From assembly GCA_963777095.1 (NCBI GenBank), contig CAVZOY010000003.1, positions 124,001 to 188,000 of the forward strand: a stretch of 64,000 nucleotides of DNA, given 5' to 3'. This document shows, one piece after another, positions 44,191 through 53,747 of the stretch; position 1 is the stretch's first letter; every line of letters starts with the position of its first letter. The notes beneath the pieces were generated by a model that was given only the letters and a program-made list of their open reading frames with translations, was not told where the DNA came from and ran no database searches. The DNA comes from CAVZOY01 sp963777095 (GTDB lineage: Bacteria; Actinomycetota; Actinomycetes; Mycobacteriales; Geodermatophilaceae). The position numbers and the translations under genes were made by a program.

Positions 44191-45165
44191 TTGCCCGAGA
44201 AGCACCTGGTACCGGACGAGATCCCGCGATCGCGGTCCGGACGCGTTCCGCAGTGGGTCCTCGACGAGGCGAGGGGCCGGCCGGTCGGGCCCGTGCCCTT
44301 CCGTCCGCCGACCGCCTCGGTGCTTCCGCCCCCGGCACCGCGTCGCTCCTCCGCGCGGCGGCTCATCGGCGTCCTCCTTGCCCTGGTCGCGATCGCGCTC
44401 CCGCTGGCCGTGGCGATCCGTTCGGAGGCGTGGTTCTCCGACGCGCCGACCGGAGCGGTCGCAGCGCCACCCGGGGGCGTCGTCCGTCAGGGCCCGCCGC
44501 CCGGCCACGAGGAGAGCGCGACCCCGCTCGGCACACCGCCGGCCGAGCCCGCGATGCCGGAGGGATCCGGCTACCGGTTCGGCCGGCACCAGGACGGCAC
44601 GACAGCTCCCGTGGCGTGGTCCCCGTGCCGCCCGATCCACTACGTGGTGCGTCCGGCCAACGAGCCTCCCGATGGCGCCGAGGTGCTGCGGGAGGCTTTC
44701 GCGGAGGTCAGCGGTGCCACGGGCCTGCAGTTCGTCGCCGACGGGGAGACGGACGAGGGCCCGGCGGAGGACCGGGATCCGTACCAGCCGGAGCGCTACG
44801 GGAACCGATGGGCCCCGGTCCTCGTCGCGTGGGCGACCCCTGATGAGGTTCCGGACTTCGGGGTGGACATCGTCGGCGAGGCAGGACCCGTCAGCGTCTC
44901 GACGCCGTCGGGCACGTCCGCGAACGTGTCCGGTGTCGTCTACCTGGACGCCGCCAGGTTCAGCGGGCTGCTCTCCGGCGGAGATCGGACCCTGGCCCGC
45001 GCGGTGGTGCTGCACGAACTCGGGCACCTGGTCGGCCTGGCGCACGTGAACGACAGCGGAGCATTGATGTTCCCGCGCGCCTCCGGCGAGGTGACGTCGT
45101 TCGGTCCGGGGGACCGTGCCGGCCTCGCCGCGCTCGGACGCGGGGCCTGCCAGCCCACGATCTGA
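44191..45165 (+). CDS. Membrane-anchored matrixin-like zinc metalloprotease
   Basis: A 324-residue protein. A TTG start at 44191 is preceded by GGAGGAGG. Cytoplasmic N-terminal 50 residues (SRSGRVPQWVLDEARGRPVGPVPFRPP) lead to one transmembrane helix RLIGVLLALVAIALPLAVAI. An extracellular proline-rich linker and a metzincin domain follow. The zinc site is HELGHLVGLAHVND (HExxHxxGxxH), followed by a Met-turn candidate GALMFP. Strands RPIHYVVRPANEP and EAFAEVSGATGLQF match matrixin/peptidase M10-type. Its substrate is unknown. The neighbouring serpin does not inhibit metalloproteases, so they are not an obvious pair. Confidence 0.87.
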   Translation: MPEKHLVPDEIPRSRSGRVPQWVLDEARGRPVGPVPFRPPTASVLPPPAPRRSSARRLIGVLLALVAIALPLAVAIRSEAWFSDAPTGAVAAPPGGVVRQGPPPGHEESATPLGTPPAEPAMPEGSGYRFGRHQDGTTAPVAWSPCRPIHYVVRPANEPPDGAEVLREAFAEVSGATGLQFVADGETDEGPAEDRDPYQPERYGNRWAPVLVAWATPDEVPDFGVDIVGEAGPVSVSTPSGTSANVSGVVYLDAARFSGLLSGGDRTLARAVVLHELGHLVGLAHVNDSGALMFPRASGEVTSFGPGDRAGLAALGRGACQPTI

Positions 45166-45176
45166 TCCCCGGGACG

Positions 45177-45214
45177 GCGACGGCCGGGCAGGCGGGTGCC
45201 TGCCCGGCCGTCGC
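45177..45214. terminator. Perfect 17-bp terminator hairpin between convergent genes
   Basis: GCGACGGCCGGGCAGGC, loop GGGT, GCCTGCCCGGCCGTCGC. It sits 12 bases after the metalloprotease stop and 15 bases before the stop of the convergent DUF3352 gene. Confidence 0.8.
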
Positions 45215-45228
45215 GGGGTCGGGGACCG

Positions 45229-46827
45229 TCAGCGGGTGGTGATCCGCAGGACGAACCGGCTGCCCTCGTCGGTGGGTGTGGAGCTGAAGCCGACCGCATC
45301 CAGAGCGGCGTAGTCGTCGCGCCGGAAGCCGTCGCTCTCGGGGATCTGCTCGATGATCGTGGCCAGGTTCGCGAAGCCGACGGCCGTCGCGTCCTCGGCC
45401 GCCGGCACCGCCGCCTGGAAGGCATCGGTGTCGCCGAGCCCGCCGTCGGCGGTCAGCGTCTGGCCGACGTACGGGTTGCTGGTGAGGAGGTATCCGCCTT
45501 CCACCGGCTCGGGACGGACCGGCAGTCCGAACTCCGGCTCGTTCGCCAGGCGGTCGATCACCTCGATCGCCCGCTCCGGGTCGTCGGTGGCCACGCGGGC
45601 ACCGAAGCCCGGGTTCTCTACGTCGCCGAAGACGGCCACCACGAGGTCGGTGCCCAGCACCGCGCGCAGGTCGTCGGGCAGGTCGAGACCGAGGGAGGCG
45701 AGCTGCTGTTCCATCTCGGCGAGCGTCCCGCCCTCGGCGAACTGCTCGTACGCCCGCACCACCGTCTCGCCGGCGCCGCTGACCGACACCGCGCCCAGGG
45801 TGCCGTCCGGCAGGTTCTGGATCAGCTCGGTCGGCTCGGTGGGTCGCGGGCCGGGGCCCACGTCGGAGACGCTGAAGTCCATGCCGACCAGCTCGAGGGC
45901 GTCGTCGTCGGCGTGAACCCCCAGGATGACCCGGCCGGACAGCGGCTGGGTCGCCAGCCCGCCCGCGGCCTCGCCCAGGGCGGCACCGAACAGGTTCTGC
46001 GCGGCGGACAGGTCTGCCCACGCCACGGCGATCTGGTCGCCGCCGAGCGCGTCCAGGTCCCCGGCGTACCGACCGTCCTCGGAGAGGCGGCTCTCCTCGG
46101 CGGCGATGCGGTCGGCGGTCTCCTGGTCCTGCGCGACCAGCAGGAAGTCGTCGCGCACCGCGAAGCCGACGCCGAGTCGGTCCCGGACCTCGCGCAGTGT
46201 GTCGCCCATCGCCTGCTGGTCGTCCACCGCGAGGACCAGGACGGGCGCCACGCCGCCGTCGGACTCGGCATCCGGGACGGCGGCGACGGCCATGCGGTCG
46301 CCGAGCCAGGGCTCGACGTCCTGCTGATAGCTCAGGTCGGCGTCGCTGACCTCGAGCAGTTGGCCGACGAGATCCTCGCGGACGTCGTCGACGCCGTCGC
46401 CCAGTGCGGGGAACTTCTCCAGCAGCGACATCGCGGCCGTCTTCTGGCCGGCGGCCGGGTCGAGGTCGAGCTTGACGAACGCGATGGTGTCGGACGGCAG
46501 GACGTCCTCCGGCTGGGGGCCGCCGCCGGACAGGAAGGAGGCGACGGCGTAGCCGGCGCCACCGATCACCAGGGCGCCGGCGACGGTCGCGCCGATCGCG
46601 ATCCCGCGGCGGGAACGACGCTTGCCCTCGCCGTCCTCCGCCGGTGCCGGAGCGACACCGGCGGACCCGTAGCCCGGGTCGAACCCGCGGGCCTCGCCGG
46701 AGCGGCCTCCCGCGCCGTACGCGGGGCCGTACCCGGAGCCGTAGCCCGGCCCCGGGGAGTAGGTCGGCTGCGCCGGTGCGGGGTAGGACGGGTCGGGGTT
46801 CTGCGGGCCGTACGGCGGCTGGGTCAC
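45229..46827 (-). CDS. DUF3352 membrane-anchored protein
   Basis: A 532-residue protein with a proline-, glycine- and tyrosine-rich N-terminal tail (PYGPQNPDPSYPAPAQP) of about 70 residues. A transmembrane helix (IAIGATVAGALVIGGAGYAVASF) and a large extracellular domain follow. Repeated segments such as LPSDTIAFVKLDLDPAAGQK, LVGMDFSVSD and IEQIPESDGF are typical of DUF3352, a family of actinobacterial surface proteins without known activity. The stop is 15 bases from a strong terminator. It lies 129 bases downstream of a membrane protein gene and may be a separate transcript. Confidence 0.85.
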   Translation of the reverse strand: MTQPPYGPQNPDPSYPAPAQPTYSPGPGYGSGYGPAYGAGGRSGEARGFDPGYGSAGVAPAPAEDGEGKRRSRRGIAIGATVAGALVIGGAGYAVASFLSGGGPQPEDVLPSDTIAFVKLDLDPAAGQKTAAMSLLEKFPALGDGVDDVREDLVGQLLEVSDADLSYQQDVEPWLGDRMAVAAVPDAESDGGVAPVLVLAVDDQQAMGDTLREVRDRLGVGFAVRDDFLLVAQDQETADRIAAEESRLSEDGRYAGDLDALGGDQIAVAWADLSAAQNLFGAALGEAAGGLATQPLSGRVILGVHADDDALELVGMDFSVSDVGPGPRPTEPTELIQNLPDGTLGAVSVSGAGETVVRAYEQFAEGGTLAEMEQQLASLGLDLPDDLRAVLGTDLVVAVFGDVENPGFGARVATDDPERAIEVIDRLANEPEFGLPVRPEPVEGGYLLTSNPYVGQTLTADGGLGDTDAFQAAVPAAEDATAVGFANLATIIEQIPESDGFRRDDYAALDAVGFSSTPTDEGSRFVLRITTR

Positions 46828-46956
46828 GGGTTGGGCTCCACGGGGCTGGTGAACGCGGTCGTCTCTGATCTTGTCGGCCGGAGCCGCCGCGTCCTTGAGT
46901 CCAGCAGGTCACGGGCCGGTGACGGTGGGGCCCGACCCGCGCCGGGAGAGGCCCGC

Positions 46957-48081
46957 CTACTCGTTCTCCGTGGTCATGGGGGAGGGGCCGACCGCCTCGA
47001 GCACCGACTGCGCCTTCTTGTCGACCAGGCCGGTGACGAACTGCTGGGCGGCGCCGAAGAGCATCGCCCACGCGAGGATCTGCCCCGGTGTGTCCAGCGC
47101 CGACAGGCCCGGCACGAAGTCGCCGTTGATGATCAGCAGCCCGAGGAAGGCGGTCAGCGCACCCGTCGGCAGTTTCAGTGCGAGCAGACCGAAGGGCACC
47201 GCGTACGGCGTCGACGTGCCGCGGATCCGCCGGATGGCCGCGGCGCCCGTGACGGCGGCACCGGTCAGGCCGAGCAGCATGACCACCAGCGCGTCGGCCG
47301 AGCTCGCCGTCTCCGCCATCAGCGCCCCGATCTCCGCGGTGGAGGCGCCCTCGGCGAGGGCGGCGGTGGACGTCGGGCAGACGATCGCGCCCGCCCCCTG
47401 GGGCGCGAAGCACAGCGGCACCAATTGCGGGGAGGCCGCGCCGAGCGCGGCGAGCACGACGGCCAGCACCGCCAGGCCGGCCGTCGTCAGCAGTACGACG
47501 GTCTGGAAGCTGCGCAGGCGTGCGTGCTCCCGGCGCGACGCCGCGCTGGCCGCGCGCAGGGCGTCGACGATCGCCGCGCGGTGCTCCAGGTCGAGCTCCG
47601 CCAGGGGAGGGTCGAGCACGTACAGCTCCTCCATCCGCACCCGCGACGGGTGGGAGGGCCGCAGGTGCGCCTGCGCGTGCGCCACGATCCCGGGCAACTG
47701 TCCGCGGAGGTCGGCCTCGTCGGACATCTGCAGGAGCAGGGCCTCGGCCTCGTCGAGGTGGATGAACGCCCGGTCCATCCGTGCCCGGACGGCAGCCGGA
47801 CGGCGGGGCGTGACGCCCTGGGCGGCCTCCAGGGCGATGTCGAGGTGCGTGCGCGCGGCCTCGTCGACGACGACGCGCTCGGCGCTCTCCGCCGGATCGC
47901 TCACCGGGTGCGCGCCGAGCACGGCGCGGCGACCCTGCAGTGCCACGACCCGCCCCAGCACCTGCTCGCGCCACGGTCGCCTCGGATCCCCGAGCGACGG
48001 AAGGCCGAACGAGGGCTGGTCGAGGTCCGTCGTCCCCGAGCCCGTCGCGGTCAGCGGACCGGGTCGCTCCGTCGCCGTCAT
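46957..48081 (-). CDS. Hypothetical membrane protein, 374 aa
   Basis: A soluble N-terminal half of about 190 residues, helical and charged (VVDEAARTHLDIALEAAQG, RAFIHLDEAEALLLQMSDEAD), precedes about four membrane helices. These include VVLLTTAGLAVLAVVLAALG, ALVVMLLGLTGAAVTGAAAI, FGLLALKLPTGALTAFLGLL and LAWAMLFGAAQQFVTGLVDK. The last part, ending QQFVTGLVDKKAQSVLEAVG, has the look of a conserved C-terminal helix. I do not recognise a family. The ATG at 48081 overlaps the patatin stop by four bases, so it is coupled to the lipase-type operon. Confidence 0.7.
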   Translation of the reverse strand: MTATERPGPLTATGSGTTDLDQPSFGLPSLGDPRRPWREQVLGRVVALQGRRAVLGAHPVSDPAESAERVVVDEAARTHLDIALEAAQGVTPRRPAAVRARMDRAFIHLDEAEALLLQMSDEADLRGQLPGIVAHAQAHLRPSHPSRVRMEELYVLDPPLAELDLEHRAAIVDALRAASAASRREHARLRSFQTVVLLTTAGLAVLAVVLAALGAASPQLVPLCFAPQGAGAIVCPTSTAALAEGASTAEIGALMAETASSADALVVMLLGLTGAAVTGAAAIRRIRGTSTPYAVPFGLLALKLPTGALTAFLGLLIINGDFVPGLSALDTPGQILAWAMLFGAAQQFVTGLVDKKAQSVLEAVGPSPMTTENE

Positions 48082-49038
48082 CGCGCTCGTCCCTTCCAGA
48101 GCCGGAGGAACTCGACCGCCGCCGTCCGGCCGCGGTCCACGAGCTCCGCCTTCTTCCGCGACCCGATGCCGAACTCGGTGATCGCGGTGCCCGAGGTGTC
48201 GACCGTCATCGTGCGGTCGCGCACGCCCGGTCGTTCCAGGTGCGTCTGGTCCCGCCCGACCAGCGCCGTCGCGACCACCTGCTCAAGCAGCCGCACGGCC
48301 GGCAGCATCGGACCGCCGAACCACGGGACGACGTCGCCGAGTCCCGCCGGCAGGTCGGGGAACAGCCGGACGCCGAACGTCGGCCAGCGCGACGTGCGGC
48401 CGTCGGTGCGGTCGAAGATCTCGATCGCGAAGTTCGACAGCACGCCGCCGTCGACGATCGTCGCGACCTCGCCGGTGCCCGCGTGCCGCAGCCCGCACGG
48501 CCGGAAGTAGAACGGGATCGACAGCGACATCCGCACCGCGTCGGCGACCGGCTGCTCATCCGGGTCGAGGTCGAACAGCGGGTAGTCCCACGGCAGCCGC
48601 AGCAGCCGCCCGTGGGTGACGTCGGTGGCCGTCACGACCAGCCGGTACCGGTGGATCGGCGGCAGCGTCGTCGCCCGGGTCGTCGCGGCGCAGGTCGGCG
48701 AACGTCCGGACGCCGAGCTCGTCGAGCTCTCGTCGCAGCCATCGGTGGATCCAGTCGCCGGCGTACGCGCCGCGCTCGGTCACCAGCGAGAGACCCTCGC
48801 TGATCAGCGGCAGCGGCGCCCGCCGGTCGGGGATCCGGCGCAGCTCGAGCCGGTCGAGGACGGCGCGGAAGGTCGCCGCGTCGGCGTCGGCCGCCGCGAA
48901 CGCCGCGGCGAGCGCGCCCACCGACGTGCCGGCGACCCGGGGGAACGTCCACCCGGCGTCGAGGAGGCCCATGACGGCCCCCGCGGTGCCCAACCCCTTG
49001 ACGCCGCCGCCCTCGAGCACGAGATCCGCCCGCGGCAC
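48078..49038 (-). CDS. Patatin-like phospholipase, one frame break
   Basis: A patatin-type acyl hydrolase with a Ser/Asp dyad. From GTG 49038 the oxyanion motif is EGGGVKGLGTAGAV, the nucleophile elbow VAGTSVGALAAAFA, and the Asp is in VDGGVLSNFAI. One base must be removed near 48675 (after RRDDPG) to join the two parts through IHRYRLVVTATDVTHGRL. About 320 residues in total. Phospholipid or lipid-ester release is the usual role. It is coupled to the TPR gene upstream and the membrane protein downstream. A second, unrelated-looking patatin lies at 59223-60077. Confidence 0.87.
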
Positions 49039-49040
49039 GG

Positions 49041-50142
49041 TCAGACCCCGATCTCCGCGATCCGGGCCCCGCAGCAGCGGATCCCCGGCGCCGAGCAGAA
49101 CCGCCTCGCGCAGCGTCCCGCGCGCCTCCTCGGCCCGGCCGGCGCGGTACAGGCACTCCGCGAGGGTCGACAGGGTGCGCCCGTCCCGTCGGACGTCGAC
49201 GTCCCGCCGCGCCCAGTCGACCGCCGCGGCGGGGTCCCGCGTCATCCAGTAGCCGGCCAGGTGGTGCAGGTAGTGCACCTCGCCCCGCTCGGCCGACGCC
49301 GTGTACTCCGCGAGCGCCGACTCCAGGCAGGTCGAGGCCTCGAACGGGCAGCCGGCGGCGGACAGCGCCGTCCCGAGCCCCTCGCGGAACTCCGGTCGGT
49401 CCGCCGTCGCGAGCACCGCCAGGTACCCGGTCACCGCCGCGTCCTGCCGGCCGCACGCCGCGTCCAGCGCCGCCCGGTGCGCGGCGACGTACCACCAGCC
49501 GGGATACGCGCGGTCCGCGTCGTCGTACCGGGCGGCCGCCGCGTCGGCCTCGCCGATCGCCCGCGCCAGATCGCCGCGCTGCACGCGCACCCAGGCGAAG
49601 GCGCGCATCTGCTTGACCGACAGCTCGTCCTCGGCCTCGTCGAAGCACCGGTCCGCCTCGTCGAACCGGCCGGTCGCCACGTCCAGGTCGGCCGAGCCGC
49701 GCCCAGGTGTCCCACTGCGGGTCCCTCCGGTTCGCCGCGGCGTAGAGCTCGCCTGCGCGCCGCGTACGAGCCGGTGAACGCGGCGACGTCCGCCGCCAGC
49801 ACCTGCACCGGCGGCTGGTGCCGGACGTCGTCCAGCGCGGCGAGCGCGGCCGCGGCCAGGTCCGGCCGGTGCAGGGCCAGCGCGAGCGATCCCTGCAGCA
49901 ACCGGAGGTCTGGCCAGTCCGGGAACCGCTCGGCCGCCGCCGTCCACCGCAGGCCAGCAGCGCGAGCTGGTCCGCCGGGCCGGCCGCCGGTCAGGGTGCC
50001 GAGCGCGGTGCCGGAGGGTGAGCCGCTCGGTCGCGGCCATCGGGCCGGTGGCGCCGGCCGCCTCGTGTGCCGCCAGCCGCTCGCGCAGCGCCGCGACGTC
50101 GGCCGCCCAGCCCACGGCGGGGGCGGAGAGGACGGCGGTCAC
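49041..50142 (-). CDS. TPR-like helical-repeat protein, four frame breaks
   Basis: The recoverable sequence reads MAATERLTLRHRALGTL, WTAAAERFPDWPDLRLLQGSLAL, LAADVAAFTGSYAARR, ELYAAANRRDPQWDTWARLG and VATGRFDEADRCFDEAEDEL. It then continues in helical pairs such as RAYPGWWYVAAHRAALDAACGRQDAAVTGYLAVLAT. This is a tetratricopeptide-type superhelix of about 365 residues. Single-base removals near 50008, 49757, 49700 and 49062 are needed. The last one restores the end ARIAEIGV and a stop at 49041-49043 just before the patatin start. GTG 50142 overlaps the DUF4331 stop. Probably a scaffold for the neighbouring enzymes; inference only. Confidence 0.7.
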
Positions 50143-51701
50143 CAGGGCTCGGCCAGGTACGGGAAGGCGGACAGGAACGGCTTGTCGTTGGCCAGCGGGT
50201 TGGGCGGCGTCTTCGGCGTGATCGGCGCCGAGTCCCACAGCGCCTGGTCGCCCAGCGTCTCGACGTGGTAGCCGCCCTGGCCCAGCGGAGCGGCGTGGTC
50301 GAGGAACAGCGACAGGAACCGGGTGGCCACCTGGTCCTCCAGCCGGCGTCCGAACGGCCAGGTGCCGGTGGTGTCCATGTCGATCGCGCAGACGTTGGGG
50401 ATGAAGATCTCGAACGGCCGGCGCAGCGGGATGTCCAGCTTGTTCTTGTTCCACGAGTCGTCGGGCATCCGCAGCTGCTGGAAGATCAGCTTCTTGCCTC
50501 GGGGGAACGCGGTGACCGCCGTCGAGTAGGTCTTGTGCACCGACACCGGCGCACCGTCGTGGTCGAAGGCGCTGGCCAGGCCGAGGGCGCGACACCGACG
50601 GGCCGAAGCCCCAGCCGAGGTGGGCCAGCCGGCGCACGAAGGTGGGCGCCAGCCAGAAGTTGTTCGCGCCCGAGCTGCCGGTTGTCCTCGCGCTCGCTGA
50701 GCGCGGCGTCGGCGAACGGCTGGCCCACGGTGTCGACGAGCTTGTACCGGGAGCAGCTCCTCGTCCAGCTTCCGCCGGCGCAGCAGCGCGACCGGGTTGC
50801 CCTGCCAGATCGGGTCGTCGGGGATCGTCTCGATCTTCGACGCCGCCTTGCGGACCCAGCTCTCGCCCCAGACGTTGACGATGCGGTCCTGCTCGGGCTG
50901 CCGGGTGAGGAACGTCAGCGGCACCTCGAGGATGATCGCGTTGACGTTGATCCCGGCCTGGGCGTCCTCGCCGCTGTAGACGAAGCGGTAGTTGCCGTCG
51001 GCGTCCTTCGCGAACGAGTCGCCGTCCCAGGTGTAGGGGCCGGGCGGCAGGTCGAGCTTGACCCCGCGGCCGTGCAGGGGCTTCTCCGGGTCGAAGTTGA
51101 ACAGCGTGTTGCCCTCGAGCTCGAGCAGCGTCTTCGGGATCGGCAGCTCGCGCAGGTCCTGCCGGGCCTGCGGCACCTCGTAGAACTGCGGCGCGTAGTT
51201 GATCGACCGGAAGAATCCCGGCAGGTCGTTGAAGAACGCGTCGTCGCGGCCGCCGAGGTAGGCGCTGATCTCCGCCCCGGACGGCGCCTTCAGCGGGGTC
51301 ACCTCGTTGGTCGGGACCGTCGCCGTGAAGTCCCCGCCGGGGAAGCCGGAGAACCGGACGGTCGCCATGCCGCCGCCATCGACGGTCACCCGGATCTCGG
51401 CTGCGTCGTTCTGGCCGAAGTAGCGGTCCTGCACGGCGTCGAAGTAGCCGGTCAGCGCGGACAGGCTCCACTCGCCGTCCGGCCACGTGAGGCGGGCGTG
51501 CGGGTTGATCAGCAGCCGGTAGAGCATGTCGGTGTCGAAGACGCCGGTGTCCGGCACCGGCGCGAAGGTCAGCGCGAGGACGACCTTCTCCTGGTCGGTG
51601 GCGTCGCTCGGGTACCCGAACATGTCGTAGACGTCGGCGGCGCTGATGTCGATGTCGCTGAAGATGCTGTTGACCGCGTTCGGGTCGTTGTGGTCCGCCA
51701 C
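50139..51701 (-). CDS. DUF4331-like protein, three frame breaks
   Basis: About 520 residues from GTG 51701. The N-terminus (NSIFSDIDISAADVYDMFGYP, KVVLALTFAPVPD, DMLYRLLINPHARL) has the DUF4331 pattern of a DxxDxYxF motif near the start and strand-rich repeats. Three breaks, near 50757, 50690 and 50593, shift the middle through YKLVDTVGQPFADAALSERED and GANNFWLAPTFVRRLAHLGWGF, and together restore the frame. The C-terminal half (RPFEIFIPNVCAIDMDTTGTWP, LNP-rich end PPNPLANDKPF) fits the family. Function unknown; DUF4331 proteins are often exported, but no signal peptide is evident here. Follows an SRPBCC gene by 48 bases. Confidence 0.72.
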   Translation of the reverse strand: MADHNDPNAVNSIFSDIDISAADVYDMFGYPSDATDQEKVVLALTFAPVPDTGVFDTDMLYRLLINPHARLTWPDGEWSLSALTGYFDAVQDRYFGQNDAAEIRVTVDGGGMATVRFSGFPGGDFTATVPTNEVTPLKAPSGAEISAYLGGRDDAFFNDLPGFFRSINYAPQFYEVPQARQDLRELPIPKTLLELEGNTLFNFDPEKPLHGRGVKLDLPPGPYTWDGDSFAKDADGNYRFVYSGEDAQAGINVNAIILEVPLTFLTRQPEQDRIVNVWGESWVRKAASKIETIPDDPIWQGNPVALLRRRKLDEELLPVQARRHRGPAVRRRRAQRARGQPAARARTTSGWRPPSCAGWPTSAGASARRCRALGLASAFDHDGAPVSVHKTYSTAVTAFPRGKKLIFQQLRMPDDSWNKNKLDIPLRRPFEIFIPNVCAIDMDTTGTWPFGRRLEDQVATRFLSLFLDHAAPLGQGGYHVETLGDQALWDSAPITPKTPPNPLANDKPFLSAFPYLAEPW

Positions 51702-51749
51702 GGTGATTCCCCCAGGTCTGTGTCGAGCGGCGCCCCGCCGGGGCGCCGG

Positions 51750-52209
51750 TCAGGGCGCCGGACTTCCCCGGCTCTCGAGCGTGCGCACGGTGCGCCGCAG
51801 GTCGCGCGAGAAGAACAGCCCGCCGCCGACGCTCAACAGCGCGTCGAGCACCCGGCCCTTCGTCGAGTTGGGCACGCGCACGATCGACAGGTCGATGTCG
51901 CTGCCGCCGTCGGCCGCGGGGGTCACCCGGTACAGCCACTGGCTTCCCGGGCCGAACGCGTTGCTGTCGACGACGTCGATGCGCACCTCGCCGGGAGTCG
52001 ACCAGTCGTAGCGGCTGCGCTGCCAGACCGGGCCGCTGGTCGAGCCCTCGGTGACCTCCGCCCACGTCTCGTCGCGGTCGTGCACCCGCAGGTCGTCCGG
52101 CGGCGTTGTTGCCGAAGACCTCCGCGCGGCCCGGGCCGAAATCGGTCAAGGCGGTGACGAAGACGTCGGGCGCGAACGTGCCGTGCGCCCGTACGTGGAC
52201 CCTGCCCAT
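51750..52209 (-). CDS. SRPBCC-family protein, one frame break
   Basis: A helix-grip fold protein of about 152 residues. From ATG 52209 (ribosome site GGAGG) the frame is MGRVHVRAHGTFAPDVFVTAL, DFGPGRAEVFGNN. One base must be removed near 52098 to continue DDLRVHDRDETWAEVTEGS, YDWSTPGEVRIDVVDSNAFGP and the C-terminal helix LDALLSVGGGLFFSRDLRRTV. Similar to the polyketide cyclase type seen at 38093-38542. First gene of the leftward lipid-related operon; the 240 bases upstream are AT-richer than average and should hold promoters for this operon and for the divergent hydrolase. Confidence 0.75.
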
Positions 52210-52449
52210 GCTGCCTCCGCCATGCCATCTGAAAGGGGGCGCGGACGACCGAGAAATGCGCACAGAAAACAGATGGACCGACCTTTGTCGCCCGGTCCTG
52301 GCAGCGCAGCGAACTCCCGTGCACAAATCCTGTCAAGACGGTCGCGCGCGGTGACGAAAGCCTTGTCCGGCGATTCCGCAGGGACCTATCGTGGCGCCGC
52401 CCGCGCGGCGCCGGCACTGCCCGGCCGGGCGCGGCAGGGGGTGGGGGAC
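52210..52449. promoter_or_regulatory. Divergent promoter region between SRPBCC and alpha/beta hydrolase genes
   Basis: A locally less G+C-rich 240-base gap with no gene. A possible sigma-70-like rightward pair TTGTCC (52361-52366) and TATCGT, 18 bases apart, precedes the hydrolase. Weak evidence. Confidence 0.3.
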
Positions 52450-53496
52450 ATGGCTGACGGGCCGGGACTCGTGCTGGTGCACGGGCGCAGCCAGGAGATG
52501 CCGAAGGCGGCCCGCCGCGGGCCCGACGAGGAACGGGCGTTCGTCGCCCGCAAGAAGCAGGGCTGGCTGGCCGGGCTGACCAAGGGGCTGGTGCTGGCCG
52601 GACTGCCGGCGCCCGACCGGGCACGGGTCGCGTTCCCGTACTACGGCAACGCCTTCGTCGACGCCATCGCCGCCCACGACAGGGCCGGGGGAGCCCGACC
52701 GGACCTGGTCCTCGAGCCGGGTGCCGAGCCGCCGGCGGTCGGCGAGCCGGCTCCGCCGCCCTCGTCGGCCGCGCTCATCCTCGGGACGGCCGTCGAGCTC
52801 GGGTACACACCGGAGCGCGAGGCCCTCTCCGCCGACGACGACCTCGCGGCCGTGGACGCAGACGGCGTCGACCCGGAGCTCGTCGCGGCGTGGGAGACCT
52901 ACCTCGCCGGGGCGGGGTTCGACCTCGGCGACCTCCTCCGGCCCCGCCTGCTGCGCAGCGCCCTGCAGTACATCGCCCGCAAGACCGGCGCCACCGAACT
53001 GATCATCGAGCGGTTCCTGACCGACGTCGCCTACTACCTCGACGTCCCGAGGATCCGCGACCGGGTGCTCGACATCGTGGCCGGCGACGTGCGCACGGCC
53101 GCCGACCGGCACGGCTCGGTCGTGATCGTGGCGCACAGCCTGGGCGCCGTCGTCGGCTACGACGTCTTCGACGCCCTGGCCGGCGAGGTCGACGTCCGGC
53201 TGCTGGTCACCTGCGGCGCCCCGCTCGGGTTCCCGGTGGTGCGGGGCGCGCTGCTGCCGTCCGGCGCGGACCGCGGCGCGCCGGCGAGCAAGGGCGGTCC
53301 GGTGCCCTGGCTGAACGCCTACGACGTCCAGGACTTCGTCTGCCTGGTCCACCCGCTGCGCAACTCCTACGGGGGAGCCCCGCGCGACGAACGGACGTTC
53401 AACGCCACCGACCCGCACTCCGTCCAGGACTACCTGGGCGACCCCGACGTCGCGCGACCGATAGGCCGGGCGCTCGGCGGGCGCACTCCCTGGTAG
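52450..53496 (+). CDS. Alpha/beta-hydrolase-fold protein
   Basis: A 348-residue hydrolase. VLVHGRSQEMPK opens the fold with the oxyanion HG. The nucleophile elbow is VVIVAHSLGAVVGYD (Ser about residue 230). The catalytic acid is probably in YDVQDFVCLVHPL, and the His in TFNATDPHSVQDYL. The large insert (residues about 45-140) contains FVDAIAAHDRAGG and may form a lid. The ATG at 52450 is preceded by an in-frame GTG at 52441. No signal peptide is apparent. The partner genes suggest a lipid substrate; that is inference from context. Confidence 0.85.
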   Translation: MADGPGLVLVHGRSQEMPKAARRGPDEERAFVARKKQGWLAGLTKGLVLAGLPAPDRARVAFPYYGNAFVDAIAAHDRAGGARPDLVLEPGAEPPAVGEPAPPPSSAALILGTAVELGYTPEREALSADDDLAAVDADGVDPELVAAWETYLAGAGFDLGDLLRPRLLRSALQYIARKTGATELIIERFLTDVAYYLDVPRIRDRVLDIVAGDVRTAADRHGSVVIVAHSLGAVVGYDVFDALAGEVDVRLLVTCGAPLGFPVVRGALLPSGADRGAPASKGGPVPWLNAYDVQDFVCLVHPLRNSYGGAPRDERTFNATDPHSVQDYLGDPDVARPIGRALGGRTPW

Positions 53497-53747
53497 TCCC
53501 GGCGGCGGCGCGCCGACGCGGCGTGTCGCGGTCCGGAAACGCAACGGCACGCGAAGGGGTTGTGGTCACCGAGGGACCGGAGCAATCTGTCGCCCGCCGG
53601 GAGCCGTCCCGGTCGGGGACACAATTGCAGGGGGAATCGCACCGGCACTGCCGAGGTCGGGTCGTCCGCGCGCGCCATTCTTTCGCGCATCCGTCGACCC
53701 CCGGCCCGCCATTTCCGGAACTTCTCCCGAACCCAGGGAGGAGTGTC

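Noticed and set aside
44191..45165. The serpin and matrixin protease as an inhibitor-protease pair
   Set aside because: Serpins trap serine or cysteine proteases; this protease is a zinc metzincin and lies seven kilobases away in another transcript.
48556..52326. A 1256-codon reverse-strand frame covering SRPBCC, DUF4331, TPR and patatin
   Set aside because: It contains pieces of four distinct genes joined by frame breaks and by reading through their true stops; it is not one giant protein.
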